Below, piece after piece: positions 1 to 12,800 of a DNA stretch of 64,000 nucleotides. Source of the DNA: Vanilla planifolia (Eukaryota; Streptophyta; Magnoliopsida; Asparagales; Orchidaceae); NCBI GenBank assembly GCA_023846275.1, contig CM043868.1:17827755-17891754 (forward strand), read 5' to 3'. Every line of letters begins with the position of its first letter. Positions within the stretch are counted from its first letter, which is position 1. The position numbers and the translations under genes were made by a program. The notes beneath the pieces were generated by a model, which saw nothing but the letters and a program-made list of their open reading frames with translations, ran no database searches and was not told the DNA's origin.

Positions 1-884
1 TTGAATCTTGATTTTTGTCTATTTGAAACACTAAATATTGGTAAATCATTATGAAAGGTGGTTATTGAAGCACTAACAATAAATCTTAAATTGATTGGAA
101 ACTTGAGTTTTTAGTTGATAAAACAAATTATGGATTAATGCCTAAGTTGAATTTCAAATTTTTATATGATTTTTGTGTTTATATCACTATCTTTCTTTTT
201 AAAATTTGTGCTGTATTATTATTAAGTTGGATATGAAGCTTATAATGTTATAGAGAATTAGAGGTAGCTCGTCACGACTCTTAGTATTCCTCATCGGCGC
301 ACCACAAAATCTTAAATCCTAAAGTTAAACCCACAAATAATCCGCTCATCCTTCTTAAATTAGTCCTGAATCAAATTCTGCCAACCTCTAAGTGTATGCT
401 TTTTTTGTCCTTACTACATATTTTAATTAATCTACATTCAATAGTTTTAGTTTGCTCATAATCCAAAATTTCATAGCTTACAACAAGTAGGTGCCCTCTT
501 CATCTTGTTGGAACATGCTTACATTAAATCGTTAACAAAGTTGGGGTTTTTGTTTATTTTCAAATAATATTATCTTTTTTGTATCCAACTTTATAACATT
601 TCATTAAATTTAGTGTATCAAGTTCAAGTTGTGTTCTATAGATCATTTGAACAAAAGGAATGACAAGTTCCTAGGTGACATGGCTATTACCAATGAAGGC
701 GTTTCTTAAAAAATGAAAGCTAGGATATAAGCACAAGAGGAGCAAGGTGTGAATTATAAATATTACAAAGTTAGGACTAAATAGTAAAACAACAAAAGAC
801 TTATTTGCTAAGTATAGTTCATATTGAATCTTATTTAAAAAAATGTTAACTTTAAAACTTATTGCGTGAGGAATATGGTAAACT
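1..884. other. AT-rich intergenic DNA, nothing recognised
   Basis: Only short chance ORFs occur, in AT-rich composition. No domain motif or clear repeat structure was seen. Confidence 0.5.
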
Positions 885-1200
885 AAATAATACAAGAATT
901 TTTAGATAGTTTGATCTAAATATAAATCTATGTGCACTCCATGCCAAAGGACTAACAAGTATTAATAAATGCCTTTCATAGATGTTGGTAGGAAAAACTT
1001 CATTCATTAGCCTAAAGGAGTCTATAGTAATAATTCATATGACCTTACAAATTACAAGTTTGAAGAATCTATAATATTACATTAGATGACCCTACAACAC
1101 TAGTCTATATGAGCATACAAATCATCAAGTTAAAGAACCATACAATGGTATCCAAAAGACCAAGAAATGAAAATAAAATACAAATTCTAATAAAAAGATA
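885..1200. repeat. Dispersed repeat copy carrying the shared GTTCGGCT/CCTACGTCCAC-like motif (copy 1)
   Basis: TTTTTAGATAGTTTGATCT at about 899, followed by CTATGTGCACTCC, is a decayed version of a motif seen at five other places in the window. The following sequence has short degenerate internal repetitions (CATATGACC/TTACAAATTACAAG-type), as in the copy near 21.5 kb. Confidence 0.45.
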
Positions 1201-1339
1201 ATGAGAACAAAGAGAAAAAAGTAAAGCTCAAAGGTATAATATCCTTCAACTCAGTAATTAGATTAAGAGGATCACTAAATCTATATGTAAAAACTCAGAA
1301 ATAATATTGTGACATTCAAATCTTATTTTGTTGAAATAT

Positions 1340-1935
1340 TATCTAATTAGGTTGTCTCATATTGACTTAAGTTGGTTTTAACCTAAAAAAAAATCTCAAT
1401 ATCTTAAGACTATAATATCTCATATAGACATTATAATTACTTTCTTGATAACTAATATAGGATAATTCATCTCTATATTCCTCCACATAGAAGCTTATGA
1501 GGACAATTTCTTACTTATTAGCTAGTGTTTACTCCCCAATCTCTTTAGTCTTAGGTGTGACAGACCCACTAACTTTTGTTTAGTTTATTTTTAAATCATA
1601 TTAAACTAGTAGAAAGTTGATATTGATATATAATATGACATCTTAGTATAATTATATCAAAGAATTATCCCTTTGGGTTGTCTCATACTAACTTAAGCGA
1701 GTTGTATTCTCAAAAGATTTTTTAATATGTTAAGACAATAACATCTCATATAATTACCAAAATAACTCTCTTAGTAGTTAATGTAGGATGATTCATCCTT
1801 ATAATTCTCTATCTTAAAGCCTACTAGGAGTCATGCTTTGTTTAGTGATTTTTCTTCGAGACATCACTGGGAATTCAATCCTCTCTCTTCAATCTTAAGT
1901 GTCACAAATAATTCACTTAGCTCTATGTAATGTTT
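1340..1935 (-). repeat. Two adjacent copies of a retroelement leader-like repeat (about 300-340 bp each)
   Basis: The copies run about 1,345-1,650 and 1,670-1,935. Each begins GTTGTCTCATA(C/T)T.ACTTAAG, passes through ATATCTCATATA and GGAT(A/G)ATTCATC, and ends near a TCTTA(G)GTGT(G/C)ACA box. The family recurs at 6.1-6.8, 49.97, 53.1 and 55.9 kb, where the last copy abuts a primer-binding-site-like sequence. I infer it is the untranslated leader of a Ty3/gypsy family, here on the - strand. Confidence 0.5.
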
Positions 1936-3560
1936 TTGAAGTAATGTTAAGAAAAGATAAATGAATGATTCTTATTATTATATTCTAGTTCACCCAAATT
2001 CTCAAAGAATATAATGGTCTTTAAGAAAAAAAACTTCTAAATAATTTGTAATTATTTATTTGTTATTACTCTATGTTTGGACTCCTATAGTTTTTTAGAA
2101 TTGTTCCCAAAGATTTAAATACCTAAATGACTTTTTAATGATTATATTAAAAAGTTTAATTTTAGACTAATTAGTCATTACTTTGTAAAATATTATAAAT
2201 GTACCATATGCTAAGATTTAATTGTAGGTAAATAAGAAATTCACATACTATATGTGATTCTCAGGTTTAGCCTCTTTGATATAGTAAAATAACTCAAATA
2301 AACTAAATATACTATGCATTAATATTAGCATATCATATGTAATTGTTGAGTTATAATTTCATTTCTTAATGCATCGTTTGTCTACCTGCATATTAAGTTA
2401 CTTGAACAAAATGCATCATATGTTAATATTTATGATGACACATGATGATAACTAATGATAGATGACACATTGTGGTACTTAATGATAATGAGCACATGAT
2501 AAATAGTGATAGATAGAAGTGGAAGATGTGAGAAACCTATATAAAAAAGGTGCTTTGTTTCTCCCTCAATAAATCAATTTAAAAAAAAGTATTAAGTTGA
2601 GAAAAGCTCAAGTTAGATAGAGGGAAATTAAAGAATGAGAAAAAAAATTGGTTTAGTTTTGATCAATTTCTTCATCTTTTTCACTTTTGCTTAGTAGGTT
2701 TATTCTTCATCATTTAGAAAAATTATTTCTTGATATTCTTCTATTAAGATTTCTCAAGCATATTTATTATTTAAGAGCGAAAACTATGTCTTGTGATCCA
2801 TATGGTTTTACCTTACAAAGAATTTTCCATTAAATCAAAGTGATTTTTTTATTGCATATCTTATCCTTTCCATTTCAAATTTGAACATGATTGTTATTAT
2901 TGTCATGTTATTCTTGATTAAATGGAAAAGTGGCACCTTGCAATGCATCCCCTTATCCCAACTATTTTGTATTAAAAAATATTTGTTATTCAATAATCAT
3001 GATAAAAAGCAAACATTTACCAAAACAATAATGTATTCAATTTTTGTATATGTATTCTTAAAATTATATTAAAGTACTATCTCATAGACTATTTTTTTCG
3101 ATGCATTAGGTTGTGAATTACTTCGAATGTCCTCTAAACAATCTGTCTTTTAGACTAGCTATCTTAGTCCAAATCAAATTATTGTGTATTGATAGAACCA
3201 TGTTGAAGGTGACACAAACTTGTTATAACCAATCCCAATATTAAGAGTTATATTAAAATATACTCATAATTATATGTCTATGTTATGAATTAGTTATTAA
3301 TAGATAATTAATTTCTCAAGTTCAAATTAAATCTAATAATTTTATTTTTACTATTTTCAATTTAAATTATATTGCCATCACAAAATTATTTCAGGATATG
3401 GCAAAAATGGAAGGAATTTATATTTGCCTCAAATTGACTCACTTTTTTTTATCTAAACAAAAACTCATTTGATCTTTTCTAAGGTTAGTTTGATAAGACG
3501 TGAACCAACTAGGTTTTTAAATGTTGATTATTATTAAATTGATTATTAGGCAAATAATCT
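1936..3560. other. AT-rich intergenic DNA, nothing recognised
   Basis: No domain-like translation was found. The ORF near 2,881-3,072 is hydrophobic, AT-driven and probably chance. Confidence 0.45.
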
Positions 3561-3599
3561 CACAAATAATTTGAAAAATGTCCTTCAAGGACAAGGCTA

Positions 3600-3870
3600 C
3601 ACACCATATGGCAAGCAGAAAGATTTACATGGCTGCACTATAGTTAGGCGAATTAGTGCTAAATGATAAAGAAAAATAAAAAATAAGAAATAGAGAAAGA
3701 AATATTAAAAATATATTATATAGTTTATAGAAATTTCTTTCGTGTAAAGTTTTTAAAAGAATATCTGGACATGACGCATTAATGCTCGCGTAGGAGAATG
3801 ATTCTCTGTCGAGCATCTCTGAATTGGTTTCCTGCAATTGTTCTTGATGCTCAGTATTTTATCCATGTTT
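3600..3870 (-). other. Possible non-repetitive coding fragment (exon-like), unidentified
   Basis: Bases 3,720-3,837 on the - strand have a more balanced base composition than the surroundings and read MQETNSEMLDRESFSYASIN and onward to ...CPDILLKTLHERN before becoming AT-rich. An AG preceded by a pyrimidine-rich tract lies lower on the same strand (about 3,655-3,680). I recognise no family. It could be a relic exon of a host gene or chance. Confidence 0.25.
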
Positions 3871-3949
3871 TTCTTCCTCAAAAAAGTACTTATTTAATAA
3901 AAATACAAAATGCTAAAATGTTCAAAATGCAAAATTTTTACAAGACAGT

Positions 3950-4190
3950 ATAAATTAACTTGTGTGAGATCCGTTTAATGTTATTTTGTGCTGCTGATAG
4001 CTGTTTAAAGAGGTTTAGATATGCATAAAATACTAGATTTAAAAAAAATTTAAAAAATAAATCAAACAGCATTTTGATCATTTTCATAAGACAACATTTT
4101 ATACAAACAGCAGATCATATTCATAACTTGATTTGAATATGAAGATTGCATAATTTGATAAACTTCTGCTGACCAAACCTAATGCACGAC
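3950..4190. mobile_element. Possible degenerate foldback/MITE-like element
   Basis: GTGCTGCTGATAGCTGTTTA (about 3,989) is partly complementary to downstream CAAACAGCA (about 4,065) and CAAACAGCAGATCA (about 4,105). CTGCTGACCAAACC closes the stretch. Such AACAGC/GCTGTT-rich foldbacks are common in plant hAT-type MITEs. Terminal repeats and a target duplication are not clear. Confidence 0.25.
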
Positions 4191-4490
4191 ATGACTAAAA
4201 ATGCCATATTTTGGAAATGATTTCAAATAAAATATTTAACAATTTACGATATTGATATATTAAGTGATAATTCAAATATTATGCTTTGAATTTTTATTCA
4301 ATGTCATTTGTATATTAGCTTAACTTAGCTTTATATTTAATGCAATTCTCTCTAACAATCAAAATAGAGAAAACAAAACGATTAGAAACAAGTTAACTAA
4401 CATTTAGTAATCTAAGCTTTACGAGGAAGTATACTAAGGTTTGTAAGGAGAATTACAATGATTTTTTTTCGAGTAATCTAAAATGCTGAC

Positions 4491-4508
4491 TCTCTCTCTC
4501 TCTCTCTC
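4491..4508. repeat. (TC)9 microsatellite
   Basis: An uninterrupted dinucleotide run, read directly. Confidence 0.9.
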
Positions 4509-6110
4509 GAACTTTAGAAATCTTAAATATTTGGTATTGTCATGATATTATATAAACAATTTTTATTTATATAGAATCTCTAGAATAAAAAAAAAACTTT
4601 AGTCATCTTCTTAATTAGATGATTTGGTTGATTGGATTGTAACATTTCAAAACATGTTTCAGTATTGCAACTTTGCAATATTTGATTGAGCAATCATCCT
4701 TTAGGTTTAATAAAGTTTTTTTTATCGCTATCATTTCACAGAATTATTAGTCAATCTAAAAATTTATTAGTTCAAATCACATGCAAACTTGAAGTCTTGG
4801 CTCCAAAATCTTGAAATTTTCCAATTAGTGATTTATCTTTGAAAATTAAGCCATCCTCAAAATCATTCATTTCTACAATTGATTCTTAATTGCCTAATGT
4901 TGCCACCTCCTTATTACTCAATATAGAGCGCAAGTGTGATAATCATTTAATTTCTTTGTAGTAACCAACTTATATTAGGAAAATTATGAGGTTCTTAATA
5001 TCAAGAATCTTTAACATTATTAGATTTCCATCACTATGAAATTCTTGTTAAGTTCACTTTTGAGTTGTATATGCTTTATTCTCCAACAAATTATCATAAT
5101 CCTTATAAAGAAAATAATATTTTGTATATCATTGAATATCACATTGTCATAATTGTTTTTTTATTTTTTTTTTTAAAATTGGTTCAACCATATCATACAT
5201 TTCCTAATGTCAAAGATAACTCTAAATTCAATATCAATATCAAAACAAAAATAATGTTTCATGGCCTCAATATCTAATTAACAATTGTTTCATCAATTGA
5301 AAAAAATATGACCCTAATTATTTTTCCTATTTTTGAAGCTAGCATCCCAATTCTCATCTATAAACCTTAATGTGATTTAATTATTTTTTAGATATTATGT
5401 CAGATCTATGAAGCCTTTATGGTGTCTAAGCAAACACCTGATGTCCTTTTAACGCTCTATGCAAAAATCAACAATTTATCCATCCAAAACATCTATTAAT
5501 TAAGTGAAGCCTAGAGTCATGCACATTACAAAACACGTAAAGTTAATAACTTCTAGTGCATAATATATCTTTGTTTTGCATTACCTCTTCTTTCCTTAAT
5601 GATTATTGCATGGATAGTTAAATAGGTTTATATAAAATAGTACTATTGATTCTCACATCTCGATCTCCAAATATGTCCAACCCCATCATGACATAACTTG
5701 TAATAGAATAATTTAAACATCCATTCAAATTTATTCCTTTTAATCTTAGTTTTAATAATAAAATTTATATTAAAAAATATTTCATCTCAATTTTTTTATA
5801 ATTGTTACTTCAACTTATAAATCTCCCACATACTTAAGTTTGCAATGATAGCAAACATTTATAATAGTAATAAAATATGACTATGATCATTTTTGGAAAT
5901 AATAATAATTATCAATGTCACACTTGTTTATTACTTTATATAAAAGAAGGATTTCAACTTCTTATGTTTGACATCCTTATCTTATATTTTGAGAAATTAT
6001 TCTCTTTGGTTATCATATCTAAGTCTCAGTGGATTTTGTCCTTAAAATATATCTTAACTAATATATTCCTTATGCTTACCATGAGCATGTCAAGATATTA
6101 TCCCATGCTT
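4509..6110. other. AT-rich intergenic DNA, nothing recognised
   Basis: Short hydrophobic ORFs only. No retroelement motif could be supported. Confidence 0.45.
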
Positions 6111-6119
6111 GATTTTTTT

Positions 6120-6800
6120 TCTCTCTAGGTCATTTTTTTCTTAATGTATATTAGTATCTTAAGATTATTACATATCATATAAACATATGAATTTATTATT
6201 TAATAGTTAATATGGGATAATTCATTCTTATATCTCTCAACTTAAAAGCATGATCATATAATTAAAATTAATCTCTAAATAACAAATATAAGATAGTACA
6301 TCCTTATATTTCTTCACCTAAAAATTTGTCATGAGTCACTCATTATCTAATGATTATTTTTTTAGGACATCACCTGACGTTCACTCATCTTCCTTTTTAA
6401 TCCTATGTGTTGCAAGAAAGGCATCTTAATAAGTATCATCCTTTCAATCTTAGGTGTCAAAATATTGTCTCAAATTGGGTTGTCTCCTCTAGTTATTTTC
6501 TTCTTAAGAGGGTGGGGAGTAAATGTCGAGTGATTTCCTAAAGAAAGAATCATTGGATAAGAAATAGCTCTTAGCATGCTTCTTGGTGGATGGATGCATA
6601 TATGATAATCCCACAATGGCTTGTGATTGATAAACTCTAATATTTATATGAGGTTCCAAGGTTATAAAGTGTCGAGATATATTTTGAGGAAAAAACCCAT
6701 TAGGGTTAGGATAGGATAACCCAAATAAATAATATATTAATATAGTGAGACTAATATAACATATTATACCATAGTCTAAATCTAATTTCAAACCAAAACA
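6120..6800. repeat. Inverted pair of leader-like repeat copies
   Basis: The stretch 6,120-6,440 carries the family in the same orientation as 1.3-1.9 kb (ATGGGATAATTCATTCTTATATCTCTC, quoted in part, and a GGACATCACCTGACGTTCACTC box). The stretch 6,505-6,800 carries it on the opposite strand (GAAATCACTCGACATTTACTC, read as complement). The two copies therefore face each other, with about 60 bp between them. Confidence 0.45.
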
Positions 6801-6879
6801 CTCTTCTTGAGAAAGTAGTTTTCCTAATTATTAGGCTTAAAAATAACTCCATAATAGTCGTAATACTCAAATACAAATC

Positions 6880-7960
6880 TATCATAGCTAACTTATCAAC
6901 AAGAAAATGTTTGAGTATAATTAACATCTTTTTCCATAGATCTTTCGATTATAAATCAAGTTGTATACTTCTTGATATCATAACCTTTCTATTTGATTTT
7001 GTGTACCCACATCATTTGCACTAACTTTTTGTCTAATAATAAAGAAAACTTTATGTTTTATTCTTCTTAAGAGAGTTAAACATATCTTCCTTGTTGTCCT
7101 CCTTTTAATAGAATCTTAACAAGATTTATTTTAATATAAAATTTGTCTTAGTTCTAATCATCTTTATACCATATTCCACACAAAAAAAAACCTCCTTATT
7201 GTCATGCATATCACCATTGTCTAACCTTAGACAATTTATGCTCAATCTTATCTTAATTTTGAACTTAAACATAAGACCATTATTTCTTTCAATCACCCAT
7301 TTTTATTTCTTGAGCTAAAGCCATAGCACTTTATACCATCCTTTAAGAAATATATCCAAATGTATTCTTATTTTCTATACTACAAGATTATCCAATAAAA
7401 ATTGGATCCTATTTAATTTTTAAATGCATGTGTATCACTTAACTAAAGAGATCTATTGATAGCTTAATTTGTAATCAATTTTATCCAATAATTCCAATGT
7501 TTCATAATCAGTCCCATGGACATTCCAAAAATTTTTTGCAGTTTAGTCCTACATCATATTCTTTGCATGTTTTATAGTGAAAATAAGTTCATAATTTCAA
7601 AATCTAATATGATAAATTTTTTATTACTACAAACTAATGCATCATATAATATCTCCTCTTAAATAGCAACATTAGCTTACTTTTCAACATTATATTATAA
7701 TCAACATATAAGCTCACTTTAGTATCTCAATTTACATCTTCTTTAAGCTTTTCAATACTCTTAGCCTTGCCAAGATTAATGACCACTCGCTTTATCTTTA
7801 GTTTTCAAAGCAATATTACAACTCTAATTAAATTCTCTACTAGAAAATTCTTCATTAAGAGTCAAATCCTAAAATTTTTGAAGCATAAACTTCTTCAAGT
7901 CAAATGAGCCTCCGACCACATTTATATTAAAGAAATCATGAAATATTGTCCAAAGCATCA
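6880..7960 (-). mobile_element. Ty1/copia retroelement relic (integrase-region remnant, broken)
   Basis: On the - strand around 7,170-7,260, LRLDNGDMHDN and FCVEYGIKMIRT match the integrase core pattern RLRTDNGGEY...FC..HGI. Protease/gag-side sequence may extend towards 7,960, but is not clearly readable. The relic is heavily broken (dozens of breaks) and looks old. No paired LTRs were found. Confidence 0.6.
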
Positions 7961-9330
7961 TTGATGTTCTTTGAACCTTTTTAAATGGCACTAAGCTAAT
8001 AGAGGCTCATATTTGTAGATTTGTTTAAATGATTTTATATATTTTTTATTTACTCAATGATTAGATCCAAGTGTATAAGGGTTCACATAAATTTAAATGA
8101 CAAGTATATAATAATGAAGATGCAGGGCTTTTCTTATGCTAGCTAGTAAAAAGGTTGAGTGCATCTATCAACTATCTTGGATTTATCATGGATCTAGGGT
8201 TCTCTAAAACCACCTAAGTAACCCTTAGATTGCAATAAACAATTTTCCAATGAAAATAATAAGTGTAATATCAATTTGAATCTCAATAAGCTCCAACTTC
8301 CTTACCAACACAATTGTCTAACTTTTAGACATAGTTTGCCATATTCTTTTCACTTGTGTATAATTTTGCATATACTCCATTTGGAGATAAAAATGGAAGA
8401 GTTTTTGTTAAGAATTTTTTAATACTTTGAATGGGCCTTGCCAATTTGAATGGGGAAGCCAAACCTTGTTGAGTTTGTATGTGTTAAGGAGATGAAAGGG
8501 AAGTTAGAAGCCCTCTTGGATCTTCGCCATGACTTCAACCTATAATGTCATGATTTCTTGCTTTAGAATTTATTTTCTATAGTTCCTCCAAGATGTCTCT
8601 TAAAATTCTTCTTTCCATCTTATCAATTTAATCCATATTGAAGCTCAACTCAAACTTGAATAAGACTCGTTAACATTTTTTTTAAGTAATACCATGAACA
8701 CCAATTCTACAACTTGATAACACATTTGTAAAGCAAGGTGCAAGAAAAATATGAAAAATATACTCATCACTATTAGAACAAAAAATAATTTTAATTTTGT
8801 CCATGAATTTTTAAACTTAACTTTAATAAAACACAAAAAAAATCATTCCCTTTTGTTATTTTCTTATTGTTTTTCATGATTAATGGTTGATTTGGACATG
8901 TTCTTACAATTTCTCTTTATTTTTATCATTTTGTGAATTAGGCTTTTTTCTTAACTTAGTCAAGATTAATTTTTCATTAGCTCTTAATATGTGTTTTTCA
9001 TAAATTTCAAATATTTTGAAATGCAAAATTAAGATAGCTATCAAGTTTATAAGACAAATCTTCAAATTAAAAAGTCTTTAGAACAAACTTAAAGAATTTT
9101 CAAAACAAGGAAGAAAAAGACATGTTAAAGTAAATAAATAAACAAGTTATCCCTCAATTTTTTATTAAGATAATCATTATTAACTATTTCAAAGAAATGA
9201 ATCTCCCTAACATATGAGCGTCTAACATTAGTTTACAAACATACATTTACTAGCAAGCTCACTGGTGTAAAATTTGGTAAAAAAGACTTAAAATGTTTAA
9301 AATTAATTTTTTTATTGATTTCATTGCTTG
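7961..9330. other. AT-rich intergenic DNA, nothing firmly recognised
   Basis: A less AT-rich patch at about 8,430-8,600 could be a retroelement fragment, but no domain motif can be named. Confidence 0.4.
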
Positions 9331-9339
9331 TCATCATCC

Positions 9340-9600
9340 ACCACCATTTATTACTATCAGTAGCTGCTGCCTCCACCCAAGTCGACTAGTGCGCCTGCAT
9401 GACCTGAATTAATATTGGAACACTGTTTAACACTTGCTCAACGTGCAACAACCTGTGCCAACCCTCTAGTCTCATTAACACATTTTGTTCAGCTCAACCA
9501 GTGCATACTCAAAAATTAGATCATCAGCTGCACTGCATTGCTTGCTAGTCATTTCGCCACTCGTTTTTATCTTCAAAACGCACGATTAATTTGACAACTA
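9340..9600. other. GC-richer non-repetitive patch, unidentified
   Basis: The base composition is more balanced than on either side. It contains no ORF over 60 codons and no recognised domain. It could be low-copy DNA or a younger repeat fragment. Confidence 0.3.
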
Positions 9601-9824
9601 CTTAATTCAATTAATTTTTTTGTTTTTTACTTTTTAGTTTATTTTTTATTTTTTTAAAAAAAATTATTGATAAACCTTTAAGGTCTTTATAAACAAGGTT
9701 GCTCACAAGATTATAGGAGATGAAAAAGTTATGAAATAAAAATTTATTTTGTTTGTGCTTTCACATTTATGAATAAAATGTGTACATCCAACCCTAGTTG
9801 GAGAGATTCTAACTTCCATTATGA

Positions 9825-9940
9825 AAGACATGGATCAAAGGTAAGAGACCTTCCACTGAGAGAGCCGAAAACCAAATCTTTTGTGAGATATAAGGATCAA
9901 AGGTGAGAGACTTTCCACCAGAAGAGTTGATAACCAAATA
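9825..9940. repeat. Tandem duplication, 62-bp period
   Basis: GGATCAAAGG occurs at 9,832 and 9,894. The following AGAGACCTTCCAC, then ACCAAAT, recurs as AGAGACTTTCCAC, then ACCAAAT. Two imperfect units are visible. Confidence 0.7.
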
Positions 9941-11190
9941 AATTCCCGCTTTCTCCAATATCTCAAGTTTCTCTACTAACCCAAATTGCCATCACGTCAC
10001 CATTTTATTACTTTGGTGCTTCAAATGTCAATGTCTATGAAACTACAAGACATTATAGCAAAAAAGATGCGTATCTTTTAGCAACTTTTATTTTCTAGAT
10101 AATAATATAAAGTTAGAGTTACTCTTTTTTATTAAAGTATTCTACTTAGAGTTTATCTTAAATTTTTTATTTTATATGGGTAAAATTAGATGTGATAAAA
10201 TAATTATTTTATAGAATTTTATGTTTGATGCTTAAGGTGTTGTCACTTAACTTAATAATTTACGTTATAGCTTTGAAAATTCAATCTTTAAATAGTTCTA
10301 AAATACCATACATATCATCTAATCTACTTAGTGCATAATATCTTTTCATATTATCTAATAATTTATTAAGCTTATCCAATGTTATAAAGTCCAATTTAGA
10401 TCATAGTAGAAATTTAAATTTGCCCTACATCACTCCCATTTTTATAACATTATTAATTTGGCAAGTTTTTATTATAATAATCTCATCTTTCAAAATAATA
10501 ATGCACAAACACCTGGATGGTCTAAAAATCAATGTCAAGGCTATCATCTCTTTAGGTAACTTTCGATGCTACTAGTGGATATCATGACACCAAATCATAT
10601 TTTATATGGATATCAATTATCTAATAGTATCTCTAACATTTTGATGGTTCAACCATTAATATGGAGAACAACACTTTCTTTTGCAATCAAAACTATTAAC
10701 AAATATTGTTACTTCAATCCCATTCCACATATCTCATGTCATATAATTCAAGTTGAGTAAAAATGATAATAAAGAGAAGTCATCTTTTCCATTTTTATTT
10801 GATGTGTTACATATTTGCACTCCATTTTAATTGCCAATATTATACAAATTGTGTAGTGGTCAATATGTAACTCTTGTATAGTTTTTAAATATAAGTTAAT
10901 TTTGAGAATGTAATAAATATAGATGTCAAATAAATCATTCCATTTCATATTGACACTATGTGAAGAGCATATAGAGCAATGCATTTTAGAAGTCACATAA
11001 AACAATATTATATATAAAATCAAATCCAATAATTTTATTTTTATTTTACTTCCTCAATCTTTTATCTCTAATTCACACTAAATTATAGATACAATATACA
11101 TCAATATTTGATTTAATTTTTAATCTTCAAAATGTTTTATTATTATTATTATTAATAAATTAAACCTTTCAATTATTCAAATCAAATTGT
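9941..11190. other. AT-rich intergenic DNA, nothing recognised
   Basis: Chance ORFs only. The phrase CCCTACATCACTCCC near 10,420 resembles retroelement leader or LTR sequence but is too short to call. Confidence 0.4.
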
Positions 11191-11199
11191 CAAAATGTT

Positions 11200-12450
11200 C
11201 TAATAGCTTTTGAGAAAACCTTTTTATAGCCATGATCTTTTTGCCAACTCTCAAATTCATTACCAAAATTTAGTGAATTTTGATTTGTTGAAAAACTAAG
11301 ATAAATTTACAATGATTTATTTTATCATATTAGCTAATTCTAAAGGTATGATTATGTAAATTCAATTAAACTAGATGGCATTAAAAGAATAATAAGTTAA
11401 AAAATATCAAGAACACTAGTAATATAAAGAGGTAATGCTAAACGATGGACAACTTACCATCTCTTTTGATAATTTGAGATAGTTTGATAAAATAAGGATT
11501 CTATTTCCCTTTGCAAATTGAAATGTTAAGTTTAGGAATGCATGGTCATCTTCTTTGCATTCCATATCTATATTTTAGCACTCTTAAGCAATTATATTCT
11601 TTAACAAATAACTTTAAAAACATTTTAGTGCTTTTATATACCAATTGAAGAGCTATTATCATTCTTTCTCTATTTTCAAAGCAACATAATCATAACTACT
11701 TTTTTCCCATACAAAAGTTTATACAAATCTATTTAAAATTAGATTGATAACTATTCTTATAAAAATTTTATCATTATTGAATGACAATGTTTAACTTCCA
11801 CTAAAATATAATATAAAAAATCTTATTAAAGTTTTTAATGTTTTAATCATTCTTTTGGTATAATCATCAATTTAAGATGAAAAGTAGTATTGAATTTCAA
11901 TGGTGTTAAAATTTTGATGTACTTTTCACCAAATTTCCACTTTAGTTTTGAATTATGATCTAATATAATAACTTCAAATATACCATGAAATTAAACAAGT
12001 TAGTCTATGTAAATTTTGGCCAACTTTTCTACTAAATAGGTGGTTCTAAATGATAAAACATATACTAACTTAGTCTATTTAAATAATGATATAAGTAGAA
12101 TCATGGTCTTGTGTAGATCTTATGATCCTACTACAAAATATGTACTTATTTCTTCCCATTTTTGCTTAGGAATGTGAATGGTTGAAATAATCTACTAGAT
12201 CATTGATGCTCATTTGACTTACTAACAAATTAAATATTTTCTGAACCATTTTGCAACAAATCATTTCATGCCCCACCTCCAAAATTTGTTTTTAATTATT
12301 GATACATTTTATCTCACCTAGATGAGTGAAATAATTTACACAATAAGATCCTTCTACAAAAACTATGACAATTCATCTTCATAAAGTTTCGATAGTGTTC
12401 TCTTCTTCTTAATTATTATACTGTCATCAAACCAAAATTTTACTACCCAA
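11200..12450 (-). mobile_element. Ty3/gypsy retroelement relic (integrase region, broken)
   Basis: On the - strand, from high to low coordinate, the order follows a chromovirus integrase. First comes a K-MYQ-type zinc-finger approach (about 12,300). Next is a THFIP.R-like segment followed by WPKFT/Y-type residues (about 12,020). Then FGEKYIKILTPLKFNTTFH (about 11,880-11,935) matches the FWK.L...LNFSTAFHPQ block. Dozens of breaks; old. The 5' half of pol is not seen next to it. Confidence 0.65.
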
Positions 12451-12649
12451 CCTCCTTTAACTTCTTGTAAGTCTTAATAACTATTGATCAATATGTTAAT
12501 TAGTCTTGAAAAAATTTCTCCAAACACTTTGATACTAAAATAGAGATATGCTAACAATATTTTGTTTCATTATAGCACCACTACACAATATTGTAATCTT
12601 AGATAGTAATTATTGATCTTTAGCTTTCATAATTGCAATATCTTAGAAC

Positions 12650-12800
12650 TTTGTTTTTGTATAATATATGATAAATAAAACATTATGTATTAAGGATTTT
12701 ATTATAATAAAAATAATAGAGCTTGCATTTATAGAAAGAGATGTGGCATAATAATATAATAATATTTTAGGTGCATCTCAAGAAACATGTTAATTTACAA
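12650..12800 (+). repeat. LTR-like piece, outer part (5' side of the composite Ty3/gypsy relic)
   Basis: GAGCTTGCATTTATAGAAAG at 12,720 and the next 50 bases match AAGCTTGTATTTATAGAAAA at 20,331 and its continuation, about 75% by eye. Confidence 0.45.

Noticed and set aside
6504-6791. 95-codon - strand ORF
   Set aside because: It falls within a leader repeat copy seen elsewhere without an open frame.
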